A stretch of 64,000 nt of DNA from Streptomyces sp. NBC_01689 (GTDB lineage: Bacteria > Actinomycetota > Actinomycetes > Streptomycetales > Streptomycetaceae). The DNA lies in assembly GCF_036250675.1 (NCBI RefSeq), contig NZ_CP109592.1:2480001-2544000 (forward strand), read 5' to 3'. Below, piece after piece: positions 39,443 to 48,261 of the stretch (the stretch's first letter is position 1; every line of letters begins with the position of its first letter). The translations under genes and the position numbers were made by a program. The notes under the pieces were generated by a model, which was given only the letters and a program-made list of their open reading frames with translations, made no database searches and was not told the origin of the DNA.

Positions 39443-40054
39443 ATGGGCGACCTCATACTCGTCCGCCACGGCGAGACCGAGTGGACCCTGTCGGGCCGGC
39501 ACACCAGCTGGACCGATCTGCCGCTCACCGGCCACGGCGAGGAACAGGCCAAGTCCCTCGCGCCGTTCCTCGCCGGGCGGTCCTTCGCGCAGGTGTTCAC
39601 CAGTCCCCTCGACCGGGCGGTCCGTACCGCGGAACTCGCGGGCCTGACAGGGCTGGTGACCGACGACGAGCTGCACGAGTGGGACTACGGGGGCTACGAG
39701 GGGATCACCACCCGCGCCATCCACCGGACCCGGCCCGACTGGGTCCTGTGGGAGGACGGGGTGCCGCCCGGCCCGGACGGTCACCCCGGCGAATCTCCGC
39801 GGGAGGTGGGCGAGCGCGCCGACCGGGTCCTGTCCCGCGTGGACGCGGCGCTCCAGGACCACCCCGGTGACGTGGTCCTGGTGGCCCACGCGCATTTCCT
39901 CCGGGTGCTGACGGCCCGTCGGCTCGGCCTCGCGCCGGACGCCGGACGCCTCTTCCAGCTCTCGACGGGAACCGTCAGCCGGCTGTCCACCGAACACGGG
40001 CACCCGGTGATCGCCGAGTGGAACGCCACCGGAACTTCTGCGCCGGTCCGCTAG
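39443..40054 (+). CDS. Histidine phosphatase family protein (phosphoglycerate mutase-like)
   Basis: A 203-residue branch-1 histidine phosphatase. The phosphohistidine motif LVRHGETEW is at residues 5-13, then TSPLDRAVRTAELAG, the acidic HEWDYGGYEG, and the second catalytic His in LVAHAHFLRVL. Such proteins range from phosphoglycerate mutase to sugar- or nucleotide-phosphate phosphatases; the position 9 bases after gnd suggests a sugar-phosphate substrate. Two inverted repeats follow the stop. Confidence 0.88.
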   Translation: MGDLILVRHGETEWTLSGRHTSWTDLPLTGHGEEQAKSLAPFLAGRSFAQVFTSPLDRAVRTAELAGLTGLVTDDELHEWDYGGYEGITTRAIHRTRPDWVLWEDGVPPGPDGHPGESPREVGERADRVLSRVDAALQDHPGDVVLVAHAHFLRVLTARRLGLAPDAGRLFQLSTGTVSRLSTEHGHPVIAEWNATGTSAPVR

Positions 40055-40074
40055 TTTCTACGGTGCTGTAGAAA
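40055..40074. promoter_or_regulatory. Inverted repeat TTTCTAC-N6-GTAGAAA
   Basis: Perfect 7-base arms around GGTGCT, starting at the base after the phosphatase stop codon and 60 bases before terB. It may be an operator for terB, or part of a composite terminator with the next palindrome. Confidence 0.4.
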
Positions 40075-40079
40075 ACGAG

Positions 40080-40113
40080 GAGGTCCGGTCCGCCCGCGGG
40101 CGGACCGGACCTC
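40080..40113. terminator. 34-bp perfect palindrome between phosphatase and terB genes
   Basis: Seventeen bases on each side pair perfectly, centred between 40096 and 40097 (core CCCGCGGG). In RNA this gives a very stable hairpin, so termination of the pentose-phosphate operon is likely. An attenuator or operator for terB, 20 bases on, is the alternative. Confidence 0.6.
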
Positions 40114-40133
40114 TCCCAACGTATGGAGTTCTC

Positions 40134-40589
40134 ATGGCTCTGTGGGACCGCGTCAAGGAATCCGCGTCGACGATGCAGACCCAGCTCGTGGCGAAGAAGA
40201 ACGATCTCAAGAGCGGGGCCTTCCGCGACGCGAGCATGGCGATGTGCGCGCTCGTCGCCGCGGCCGACGGGTCGGTCGATCCGTCCGAGCGGCAGCGCGT
40301 CGCCCAGCTCATCGCCACGAACGAGGTGTTGCAGAACTTCGACGCCGACGACCTGCGCCGCCGCTTCGACGACAACCTGAACAAGCTGACCGCCGACTTC
40401 GCCTTCGGCAAGGTCAGCGTCCTCCAGGAGGTCGCCAAGGCCAAGAAGAAGCCCGCCGAGGCGCGTGCCGTCATCCAGATCGGCATCGTGATCGGCGGCG
40501 CCGACGGCGACTTCGACAAGACCGAGCAGGCCGTGGTCAGGGAGGCGTGCTTCACGCTCGACCTGCCGCCGCACGAGTTCGACCTGTAG
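40134..40589 (+). CDS. TerB-family tellurite-resistance/stress protein
   Basis: A 151-residue TerB protein. It has the paired acidic helical motifs ALVAAADGSVDPSERQRV and IGIVIGGADGDFDKTEQAVV typical of the TerB metal-binding fold. TerB proteins act at the membrane face in ter phage/tellurite stress systems. No other ter gene is beside it, as is common for stray Streptomyces copies. ATG 40134 has GGAG five bases upstream. Confidence 0.85.
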   Translation: MALWDRVKESASTMQTQLVAKKNDLKSGAFRDASMAMCALVAAADGSVDPSERQRVAQLIATNEVLQNFDADDLRRRFDDNLNKLTADFAFGKVSVLQEVAKAKKKPAEARAVIQIGIVIGGADGDFDKTEQAVVREACFTLDLPPHEFDL

Positions 40590-40742
40590 GAGCCAGCCGC
40601 CGGGTTCTGGTCGCGTCGCCCGACGTGGGCCGGGACCGGCGTCCTGGCCGGGACCCGCCGTCCTGGCCGGGGCGCGGCGGCGCCCGCACTCCCGCCACCC
40701 GTCACCCGGTCCGGGCGGCGGCCCCGGCGGCGCGTGAACGGC

Positions 40743-41705
40743 TCAGGTGCCGCGCGACGACCGCTTGCGCCACCTCACGAACTCCTTCTCCGGATCGCCG
40801 GTGCAGGACCAGGGCGAACGGCTGGCGCGCGGCCCCACCATCCGGAAGAGCGGGCCCGCCAGTTCCGGCAGACCGGCGTAACAGGCGGCGTGCGCCAGGT
40901 AGTTGAAGTGCCGCACCTCGTCGGGCGCGGGCGGCCCCTCGGCGCGTGCGGTGAGCCAGCGCTGCCAGCTCCGCCGTACGTCACCGACGGCCTCGTCGTG
41001 GTTCCAGTGCCGGTCGAACCCGTCGGGTGTGTCCCGCCGTCCGCTCGCCTCCTCCCGTACGGCGCGGTACTCCGCCACGCGCGCGACCTGCAGCAGCACC
41101 GGCAGCGCGGAGCCCGCCGGGGCGACGGCCGCCGCGTCCCGCGCGAAGTCGTACATGAGGTCGTGCGACCCGTGCCAGCGCGCCGAGTAGTACCGCAGCA
41201 CCTGCAGGTGCCCGTCCACGCTGTACGGATCACGGGCGTGCAACTCGTCCCACCAGCGCCCGAGTTCCTGGCGGCGCACTCCCGTGGGATAGAGCCGGGC
41301 GACGGAGATGAGACAGATCCAGGGCGTGGGGTCGTCCGGGTAGGCCTCGGCGCCCTGGAGGCAGGCCATCACGGCCTGGTCGACGCGACGCCGTTCGACC
41401 GGGGCGCCCCCGCCCGCCGGGCCGGCGAGGTGGAAGGCCCGGGCCACCTCGGTCGCCGCCCGCAGCACCAGGGCGTCGCCGCCCCGGGGTTCGGCGGCCA
41501 GCCAGGACTCCACCGAGGAGTTGTCCACACAGGCCGCCGCCAGTACCCGCATACGGTGGCCGCGCACGGGCCACGCGGGGCCGGTGGCCCGCAACAGGTC
41601 GCGCAGGCTCTGCCAGCGGCCGACGGCGATGTCCTGGCGCGCGGAGCTGAGGAGCGTGTCTCCGCCGTCGGGGTCGAAATCGGGAGTGAAGCGGTCTCTC
41701 GCCAT
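40743..41705 (-). CDS. Hypothetical protein, TPR-like helical
   Basis: A 320-residue, predicted soluble, largely helical protein rich in Trp, Arg and Ala with repeated helix pairs (DIAVGRWQSLRDLLRATGP; VMACLQGAEAYPDDPTPWICLISVARLYP). This suggests a TPR-like solenoid. I do not recognise a named family. ATG 41705 has GAGAG upstream. Monocistronic, convergent with terB, with a long leader if the promoter at about 41930 is used. Confidence 0.65.
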   Translation of the reverse strand: MARDRFTPDFDPDGGDTLLSSARQDIAVGRWQSLRDLLRATGPAWPVRGHRMRVLAAACVDNSSVESWLAAEPRGGDALVLRAATEVARAFHLAGPAGGGAPVERRRVDQAVMACLQGAEAYPDDPTPWICLISVARLYPTGVRRQELGRWWDELHARDPYSVDGHLQVLRYYSARWHGSHDLMYDFARDAAAVAPAGSALPVLLQVARVAEYRAVREEASGRRDTPDGFDRHWNHDEAVGDVRRSWQRWLTARAEGPPAPDEVRHFNYLAHAACYAGLPELAGPLFRMVGPRASRSPWSCTGDPEKEFVRWRKRSSRGT

Positions 41706-42354
41706 GCGGGCTCTCTCAGAAGTCGGTGGGGAGACCTTTGTGGAGAAAGGACCGCTCGACCGCCGTCACCACCGTGTCGGACGAACCCAGGGCTCCGGTT
41801 GGAAGAGCCCTCTGCCCCTGTCGTCGTTCATGGATGCGCTGCTTCGGTTGTCCGACGGCCGCTGTTGTCGGCCGTCGATGGCTCCGCAGGAGGTGTTCCG
41901 CAGGTGGTGTGATGATAGCGGTGGTGTTTGGCGTTTCAATGTCAACTCGTCGGTAACATCCGCTGGGCAGGAGACCGAGGGGCCGTGACCTGCCCCGCGA
42001 ACCGGGCCGGCGCGGCGGCGGGGCCGAGAACACCTCCCCGCCGCCCCCCGTCGCCCGGGTCCCCGACTCGCCGTCGCCACCGTGGACTTGGGTGTTCCTT
42101 GGTGAACACCGCCCCTGGCCCCGGTTGACAGCCGGTGTCGGACGGCAAGAACATCGGGCCGGGACCGAGCGCGGGACCACGGCCGTCATCACGGCGGAGG
42201 CGGCGCGCGACGGCGCGGCCGCACGGAGCCGCTCCGCGCACCCCGGCCGGATTCAGGGGCGGCCGGGATGCGCGGAGCTCCCGCCGATCCTCGTGCGGCG
42301 GACACCGGCAGACACAGGCGGGCCCCGCAGCCCGCCACCGGTCGGACGGCGCGG
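41706..42354. other. Long intergenic stretch
   Basis: About 650 bases without a convincing gene; frames on both strands are compositionally poor and lack ribosome sites. It holds a possible minus-strand promoter (41912-41939) and an inverted repeat GGTGTTC-N6-GAACACC at 42091-42110. Confidence 0.5.
41912..41939 (-). promoter_or_regulatory. Candidate minus-strand promoter
   Basis: On the minus strand TTGAAA, 16-base spacer, TATCAT, in a locally AT-richer patch. It would drive the 320-residue protein gene about 205 bases downstream. Confidence 0.35.
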
Positions 42355-42795
42355 TCAGTGTGCGCGGGGCACGCCGTAGGCGCGCTCCACGTGCAGGCGC
42401 AGCACGAGCCGCCGGTCGCGGACCATCGCGGCGCGGTAGTCGTCCCAGTCGGGGTGCTCGCCCATCAGGTCCCGGTAGAGCCGGACAAGCTCCTCGACGG
42501 TCTCGTCGTGCGGGTCCGCGGCCACCGGCGTGAGCTCGGCGGCGCCTTCGGCGACCGTGTAGGCCCAGCGGTCGTCGCTGGTCACATGGTACGACGCGCG
42601 TGGGTCCCGGCGCAGGTTCCGGGTCTTGGCGCGGTCGTCCGTGAGGGAGACCCGGACCACCCTCTCGTCGGGACTGTAGGCATGGACCACGTTCGAGAGC
42701 TGGGGGCGGCCGTCCCTCTTGAGGGTGGTGAGCACCCCGCCCTTGTACTCGGAGAGCAGCTTGAGCAGTGCGTCCTGTGTCGCGTCCTCAGTCAT
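42355..42795 (-). CDS. PPOX-class (F420-dependent) putative oxidoreductase
   Basis: A 146-residue split-barrel protein of the pyridoxamine-phosphate-oxidase/F420 reductase superfamily. GVLTTLKRDGRPQLSNVVHAY near residue 20 and VRVSLTDDRAKTRNLRRDPRASYHVTSDD near 50 are typical of the TIGR03618-like F420 subgroup. The start at ATG 42795 gives the usual length; an in-frame extension to 42852 runs into the TetR operator. Divergent from the TetR gene. Confidence 0.85.
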   Translation of the reverse strand: MTEDATQDALLKLLSEYKGGVLTTLKRDGRPQLSNVVHAYSPDERVVRVSLTDDRAKTRNLRRDPRASYHVTSDDRWAYTVAEGAAELTPVAADPHDETVEELVRLYRDLMGEHPDWDDYRAAMVRDRRLVLRLHVERAYGVPRAH

Positions 42796-42844
42796 ACCGG
42801 GATCAACCCTCCGGAGCGGATCGTCATTCCCCGGCCGCCGAGTG

Positions 42845-42859
42845 GTAGACACTGTCTAC
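42845..42859. promoter_or_regulatory. TetR-type operator GTAGACA-C-TGTCTAC
   Basis: A perfect 7+1+7 palindrome 16 bases before the TetR start, partly repeated at 42869-42883 (GTAGACCATGTCCAT). Position and form fit autoregulation by the TetR protein and control of the divergent PPOX gene. Confidence 0.6.
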
Positions 42860-42875
42860 GCCCGGCTGGTAGACC

Positions 42876-43460
42876 ATGTCCATGGACGAACGGGAGACCG
42901 GACTCAAGGCCCGACTGGTCGATGCCGGCGTCGCTCTGGTGGGCGAGGAGGGGGCACAGGCGCTGACCCTGCGGGAGATCGCCCGGAGGGCGGGGGTCTC
43001 GCACGGGGCGCCGCGCCGCTACTTCCCGACCCATCTGGAACTGCTGTCGGCCATCGCACGGAGGGGCTTCGCCGACCTCGGGGCCCGGGTGACCGAGGCG
43101 GTCGGCGACGGCGGCGCGAGCCCCCGCGCGCAGCTCACCGCTCTCGGACGGGTCTACCTGGACTTCGCCATGTCCCGCCGCGGCATGTACGAACTGATGT
43201 TCCGTCACGACCTGCTGGAGAGCGGGCGGCTGGGGCTGCGGGAGACGAGCCTGCCGCTGTTCGGGCTGCTGGTCGATCTCGTCGGCCGGGCGAGGCCCGG
43301 GACCGAGGCGCGGTTCACCGCGGGGGCCCTGTGGGCGAACCTGCACGGCATCGCCCAGCTGTGGAGCTGGGGCAGCCTCCAACTCGGCACCGGCACGGCG
43401 GACTTCGTACCCCTGCTGCGGGCCGCGCTGGAGGCGCACCTCGGACCGGAGGAGGCGTGA
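42876..43460 (+). CDS. TetR-family transcriptional regulator
   Basis: A 194-residue TetR regulator. The N-terminal HTH is clear (LVDAGVALVGEEGAQALTLREIARRAGVSHGAPRRYFPTHLELL by position 12-55), and the C-terminal ligand domain resembles TetR_C (MSRRGMYELMFRHDLLESG). ATG 42876 or 42882 could start it. The stop overlaps GTG 43457 of the MFS gene, a classic TetR-exporter pair, though that exporter is now broken. Confidence 0.88.
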   Translation: MSMDERETGLKARLVDAGVALVGEEGAQALTLREIARRAGVSHGAPRRYFPTHLELLSAIARRGFADLGARVTEAVGDGGASPRAQLTALGRVYLDFAMSRRGMYELMFRHDLLESGRLGLRETSLPLFGLLVDLVGRARPGTEARFTAGALWANLHGIAQLWSWGSLQLGTGTADFVPLLRAALEAHLGPEEA

Positions 43461-44773
43461 GACGGCCCGGCCCGGCGGTCGGCCGCCGCCTCACGCTCAC
43501 GAGCAGCGTGGTCGCGGCCGTGATCGTCGCCCTGGACGGCACCGTTCTGACGGTCGCGCAGCCCACCCTGCGACGGGACTTCGGCGCCCGAGCCGCCCGG
43601 CGAACACCAACAGACCCGCCACCGCGATGAGATAGCCGGTGCTGGTCCACTGGACCCGTACGAGGGACCCCCGGCATCGACTGGGTCATCGGACTACGGG
43701 TCGCCCAGGGAGTATTCGGCGCGCTGCTGCAACCCGCCACGCTCGGCATGCTGCGCGCCGTCTACCCACCCGACCGGATCGGCCGGCCCATCGCCCTGCG
43801 GACCAGTGCCATCGGACTCGCGGCCGCCGCCGGTCCGGTCCTCGGCGGGGCGCTGGTCGGCCCGTTCGGCCGGCGGGCCGTCTTCTTCCTCGACGTCGTG
43901 CCCGCGCCGGCCCTCGGCGGGTCGGCATTCGCCGTCCGGGAACCGGCGCGCTCCCCCGCTCCCGCGGCCCGCCTCGACCTGCCCGGGGCCTGCCTGCTCG
44001 CGGTGGCCCTGGCCTGTCTGGTCCGCACACCGGTCGGGGTCCCGGGGACCGGCTGGACGGCCGGGAGCACAGCGGGGCTGGTGGTGGCGGTGTTCGCGGC
44101 GGCCGTGTTCGTGCGCGACGAACGCCGTACCGCGAACCCGCTGCTGCCGCCCGGGGTGCTGGGTTCCGCGACCGTCGGCGCGGCCCTGGGCATTCTGGTG
44201 GCGGCCTCCGCGGCGATGTCCGGCGCGGTGTTCGCGCGCAGTTGCCTCCTCCAGGAGGTGCTGGGCCTCGATCCGCTGGAGACCGGCCTGCGGGCCCTGC
44301 CCGCGGCCGTCGCGATGGTGCTCGGCGCGCCCGCGGCGGCCCTCCTCATGCGCCGCTTCGGGGCTCGCCGGACGACTCCGGCCGCGCTCTGCGTCCTCGC
44401 GACGGGGGTCCTGCTGCTGTCGCGGACCGGCCGGGAGTCCACGGCGGTGTCCCTCGGGACCGGTTTCCTCCTGCTGAGCGCCGGTTTCGCCGCGGCGACG
44501 GTCGTGGTGCGGCACGTGCGCGCGGAGTCGGCGGGGGTCGCGGGCGGTCTCCAGCAGACGGCCATGAATGTGAGGCCCACACTGGGAGTTGCCGCGGCGG
44601 CCGTACTGATGCCCCTCTCGGGCGATGTCAGGACGGGTCCCGCTCTCACGTTCCTGGCAACCGTGGCCGTCGCCGCGATGCCCCTCACCCTGTGGCTGCC
44701 GGGACGTGAGGGCCGCCGACCCGCGGGCCGGCCTGCCCCGCGGCGGTCGCGGGAACTCCGTACGGGACGATGA
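43457..44773 (+). pseudogene. DHA2-type MFS exporter, disrupted by internal inversion and deletion
   Basis: The N-terminal part reads LTLTSSVVAAVIVALDGTVL and TVAQPTLRRDFGA, as in 14-TM drug exporters, then meets a stop at 43628. From 43673 the same frame reads GIDWVIGLRVAQGVFGALLQ and continues to the C-terminus at 44773. In between, the minus strand of about 43589-43668 encodes VQWTSTGYLIAVAGLLVFAG followed by RLG, which is exactly the exporter segment expected on the plus strand. So about 80 bases are inverted and roughly 25 codons (the rest of motif A and the next segment) are missing. A truncated product could start inside (for example ATG 43748). Assembly error must be excluded. Confidence 0.85.
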
Positions 44774-44815
44774 ACACGAGACGGCGGTCCATGAGCCGCA
44801 GTGCGGAGGAGAGCG

Positions 44816-46042
44816 ATGGGACACCTGCGACATGAGGTCGATCCGGCCGAGGTCGGCCTCGACCCGAAGGCGCTGGCCCGGCTGGACCAGCACTTCGCCC
44901 ACCTGGTCGACGACCACCGGCTGCCCGGTTGCCTGGTGGCCGTGTCCCGGCACGGCCGGGTCGCACACCTCGCGACGCACGGATGGCGCGACCGCGCGGC
45001 GGGGCTCCCGGTCGAGACCGACACGCTGTGGCGGATCTACTCGATGACCAAGCCGGTCACCTCGGTGGCCGCGCTGATGCTCCTCGAAGAGGGCCACTTC
45101 GGGCTGGACGACCCGGTGGCCCGATTCCTGCCGGCCTTCGCCGCACCGCGGGTGTACCTCGACGGCTCGGGCGCCGGCACCCGGACCCGTCCGGCCGAGC
45201 ACGAGATGACGATCCGTCAGCTGCTGACCCACACCTCCGGCCTGACGTTCGGCTTCTACCACTCCCACCCGGTCGACGCCCTCTACCGCGACGCCGGTCT
45301 GGAGTCGTCGGTGGCGCCGGGCACGGATCTCGCCGGAACCTGCGAGGTGTACGCCGGTCTGCCGCTCCAGTTCGAGCCCGGCACCGAGTGGAACTACTCG
45401 GTGTCCACCAACGTCCTGGGCCGGCTCGTGGAGGTGGTGTCCGGCCAGGACCTCGACGTCCACCTCGCCGAGCGGATCTTCCGTCCGCTCGGCATGACGG
45501 ACGCCGGGTTCTGTGTCACGGACGAGCAGGCCGGGCGGCTCGCCGAGCTCTACGGGGAGGACTCCGAGGGGCGGCTCGCCCCGATCACCGGGCTCCCGCT
45601 GCGCGGCAGGCCGCGCTTCCTGTCCGGGAGCGGCGGCATGGTGGCCACCGCGCACGACTACCACCGCTTCATGGAGATGCTCCGGCGTCGCGGGGAACTC
45701 GACGGTGTCCGGCTGCTGAAGCCGGAGACGGTGGACACGATGACCGCCAACCACCTGCCGGGAGGCGCCGACCGGCGCACCTTCGGCAGCCCGCTGCACC
45801 GCGAGCCCGGCAACGCGGGCCTGGGCTTCGGCCTGGGCGTCTCCGTCGTCGTGGACCCGGGGATCACCCGCTCCCCCTCCGCCGAGGGCGCGTTCGGGTG
45901 GAGCGGGGTGGCCGGTACGACCTTCTGGGTCGACCCGCGCCGGGACCTGACCGTGCAGTTCTTCACCCAGGTCCGCCCGGCGGGGTCCCACTCCCACTAC
46001 CCCGAACTGAAGCGGCTCGTGCACGAGGCCGTGCAGGACTGA
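44816..46042 (+). CDS. Serine hydrolase, class C beta-lactamase/esterase family
   Basis: A 408-residue penicillin-binding-protein-like hydrolase. The catalytic SxxK is in IYSMTKPVTSVAALML near residue 75, the YxN-like Tyr in EWNYSVSTNVLGRLVEVV near 198, and a C-terminal GFGWSG-like box appears as AFGWSGVAGTTFWVDP. No signal peptide, so it is more likely a cytosolic esterase or peptidase (LovD/EstB type) than a secreted beta-lactamase. ATG 44816 has GGAGGA five bases upstream. Confidence 0.85.
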   Translation: MGHLRHEVDPAEVGLDPKALARLDQHFAHLVDDHRLPGCLVAVSRHGRVAHLATHGWRDRAAGLPVETDTLWRIYSMTKPVTSVAALMLLEEGHFGLDDPVARFLPAFAAPRVYLDGSGAGTRTRPAEHEMTIRQLLTHTSGLTFGFYHSHPVDALYRDAGLESSVAPGTDLAGTCEVYAGLPLQFEPGTEWNYSVSTNVLGRLVEVVSGQDLDVHLAERIFRPLGMTDAGFCVTDEQAGRLAELYGEDSEGRLAPITGLPLRGRPRFLSGSGGMVATAHDYHRFMEMLRRRGELDGVRLLKPETVDTMTANHLPGGADRRTFGSPLHREPGNAGLGFGLGVSVVVDPGITRSPSAEGAFGWSGVAGTTFWVDPRRDLTVQFFTQVRPAGSHSHYPELKRLVHEAVQD

Positions 46043-46048
46043 CCCGGC

Positions 46049-47203
46049 TCACTCGGTCCTCAGGGTGAACTCCACCCCGTCCCGGGCGAGTTCGTCGAGC
46101 CACTGTGCGGAGCGGGCCGCCGTCCCGGCGGCCCGGCACAGACCCGGGGGCAACGAGCCGTCGAGGATGTGCCGGACACCGAGGGCGAGGGTGCGGGAGA
46201 CGCAGCGCGCCATGGCGCTCTCGTCCGCGGTGCCTTCGAGGTCGAGGAGGTAGCGGCCGGACCACTCGGTGCCCGGCTCGCCCCGCACGTCCAGCGAGAC
46301 CACGAGGACGACGCGGTCGCGGTCCGTGTCCGTCGTCGGGTGGGCCGCCGCGAGTTCCCGGGCGAGGTCCGCGATCCGCCGGTCGTCGCCCGTCCTCAGC
46401 TCGGCGAAGACGGCGTCCCAGGCCCGCAGCCAGCCGTCCAGGCGGAGCGTGCCCCGGACGAACGTCTCCGGTGTCCAGGCGTCGGGGAGGCCGTACTGCC
46501 GGACGAAGGGCACGCTGTCCCGGTTGGGATAGACCTCGAAGGTCTCGCCGTCGACGAGCTGGGGCCGGGTCGCCTCCCAGGGACGCTCCACCGTGACGGG
46601 CACACCGTCCTCGATGTGGCGGGCCGGTGCGCGCAGGGCGCCCAGGACGCCGGCCGGCGCCCAGCTGAAGCGGTACCTGAAGTCGTCGGGCACCGCCGGG
46701 ACACCGCCGCAGAAGGACGTGAGGCGGTACGAGGCGGCCGTACCGTCCCCGATCGCCCGGCGGGCCCGGTCGACCAGACTCTGCGCGAAGAGGTGGTCGA
46801 CACCCGGGTCAAGCCCGCACTCCGTCAGCACCACCGTGCCGGCCGCCGTCGCCGCGGGCACCTGGGCTAGCACCGCGTCCGACACATAGCTGGAGCAGGC
46901 GAAGTGGGCGCCGCTCCGCACGCAGGCGGCGAGCAACTCGGCGTGTTCGGAAGCGGGCAGCATGGAGACCACGACGTCCCCGGGGGCGAGCGCGGCCGTG
47001 AGCGCGGGCCGTGTGTGGGCACGGGGATCGGCACGCCCGGTCAGGCCCAGCGCCTCGAGCCTCCGCGCCGCGCGCTCCTCGGTGCGGTGCCACAGGCGCA
47101 CCCGGTCGGCGACATCGCACACCGCGGCCAGACCGCTGCCGGTGGACAGACCCGCGCCGATCCAGTGCACGGTGCCGCTCGGCGCCCTGCCCCCGGTCGT
47201 CAT
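46049..47203 (-). CDS. Saccharopine dehydrogenase-like reductase (LYS9-type fold)
   Basis: A 384-residue NAD(P)-dependent enzyme of the saccharopine dehydrogenase (NADP, glutamate-forming) superfamily. The Rossmann start VHWIGAGLSTGSGLAAV, then LWHRTEERAARRL and the characteristic GTVVLTECGLDPGVDHL with LTSFCGGVPA are visible. It is the last gene of a five-gene minus-strand operon and overlaps the preceding gene by 4 bases (ATGA). With the LYS1-type partner it could work on saccharopine or another opine-like dicarboxylate; the direction of the reaction is not decided by sequence. Confidence 0.82.
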   Translation of the reverse strand: MTTGGRAPSGTVHWIGAGLSTGSGLAAVCDVADRVRLWHRTEERAARRLEALGLTGRADPRAHTRPALTAALAPGDVVVSMLPASEHAELLAACVRSGAHFACSSYVSDAVLAQVPAATAAGTVVLTECGLDPGVDHLFAQSLVDRARRAIGDGTAASYRLTSFCGGVPAVPDDFRYRFSWAPAGVLGALRAPARHIEDGVPVTVERPWEATRPQLVDGETFEVYPNRDSVPFVRQYGLPDAWTPETFVRGTLRLDGWLRAWDAVFAELRTGDDRRIADLARELAAAHPTTDTDRDRVVLVVSLDVRGEPGTEWSGRYLLDLEGTADESAMARCVSRTLALGVRHILDGSLPPGLCRAAGTAARSAQWLDELARDGVEFTLRTE

Positions 47204-48261
47204 CGCGCTCCTCCCGCTTCCGGCTCCTTCTCCAGGCCGATTTCACGGCACTCCCGCCGGAACCGGTCGAGACAGCGCTCCCAGGGGCGGCCGGCACCGA
47301 AGTCCAGGAGCTGCGGCAGCAGCGCCGCCGAGAAGTCGGTGCTCGCCTCCAGCGGCAGCAGGGACGGCAGGTTGTCGATGGCGATCAGGTCCAGGACGGG
47401 CCGCTCCCGCAGGCGGCGCACCGGACGCGTCCAGTCCGTGGTGGTGTCGTAGACCGGCAGCACGTTGAGCGGCGATCCGACGTCACAGGTCACGTCGCAC
47501 AGCGTGCGCAGCCGGCGGCCTGGCCTGTCGAGGTCCTCGACCGTGAGGAAGGGCGGGATCGGCCGGGTCGTGAGCACGGTGTTCACCATCACCTCGTGGT
47601 CCAGCAGGGCCGCCCGGTCCAGATCACGGGTCTCGGCGAGGTCCCAGCGGGTCGGCTCCGTCCCGGCGACACCGAACGCGGCGCGTGCGCCCCGGCCGCT
47701 GCGGCCGAGAGCGCCGATCACGAGGGCCGGCAACGGCCCGGCGCCCGCGGCGAGTTCCGCGTCCAGTTCCTCCCTCGACAGGGGGCCGAGCGGCGCCTTC
47801 AAGGCACCCCGGTGGTGCAGCACCGCCAGCGCCGCGCCCAGGTATCCGGCCCAGTAGCCGAAGGCGGCGAGCCGGCGCCCCTCGTCGTCGACCAGGTACT
47901 CCAGGTCGAGCAGGGCGCCACCGCCGGCGACGAACCTGCGCAGCAGCGCCTCGGCCCCCGGCTGCCGCTTGTAGGCGTGCCCGAAGAGGATGTGCCGGTG
48001 TGTCAGTTCGGCCGGTCCCTTGGGGAGTTCCTTGAGGCCGACGACCACGGCGTCCGGTGGTGCCGAGACCCAGGAGCCCGCCCCGGCGGTACGGCAGCCC
48101 GCCCTCTCGTACGCCTCGACCGGGAAGACCCGCTGCGGCGAGTCCTCCACGGTGATCGTCACGCCGGCGTCGACGAGCCGTGCGGCGTCCGAGGGCACGA
48201 CGGGCGTGCGCCGTTCGGTCGTACGGGTCTCGTGGCGCAGCCACAAGTGGAGTCCGGTCAT
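47200..48261 (-). CDS. Saccharopine dehydrogenase (NAD+, L-lysine-forming, LYS1-type)
   Basis: A 353-residue member of the alanine dehydrogenase/LYS1 family, which couples lysine and 2-oxoglutarate to saccharopine or the reverse. Visible features: LWLRHETRTTERRTPVVPSD at the N-terminus, VGLKELPKGPAELTHRHILFGHAYK, LDLEYLVDDEGRRLAAFGYWAGY, and the C-terminal IDNLPSLLPLEASTDFSAALLP. All are typical of fungal-type LYS1 homologues. ATG 48261 overlaps the upstream stop (ATGA). Operon context: amine oxidase and cyclodeaminase-family genes upstream. Confidence 0.85.
   Translation of the reverse strand: MTGLHLWLRHETRTTERRTPVVPSDAARLVDAGVTITVEDSPQRVFPVEAYERAGCRTAGAGSWVSAPPDAVVVGLKELPKGPAELTHRHILFGHAYKRQPGAEALLRRFVAGGGALLDLEYLVDDEGRRLAAFGYWAGYLGAALAVLHHRGALKAPLGPLSREELDAELAAGAGPLPALVIGALGRSGRGARAAFGVAGTEPTRWDLAETRDLDRAALLDHEVMVNTVLTTRPIPPFLTVEDLDRPGRRLRTLCDVTCDVGSPLNVLPVYDTTTDWTRPVRRLRERPVLDLIAIDNLPSLLPLEASTDFSAALLPQLLDFGAGRPWERCLDRFRRECREIGLEKEPEAGGAR

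Noticed and set aside
41766..41850. Short minus-strand peptide beginning MNDDRGRGLFQPEPW upstream of the 320-residue protein gene
   Set aside because: No ribosome site and no similarity to a known leader class; kept only as part of the probable 5' leader.
43748..44773. Independent 341-residue MFS protein
   Set aside because: It lacks the N-terminal exporter segments, which are found in the same frame just upstream and, inverted, on the other strand; it is the 3' part of one broken gene.
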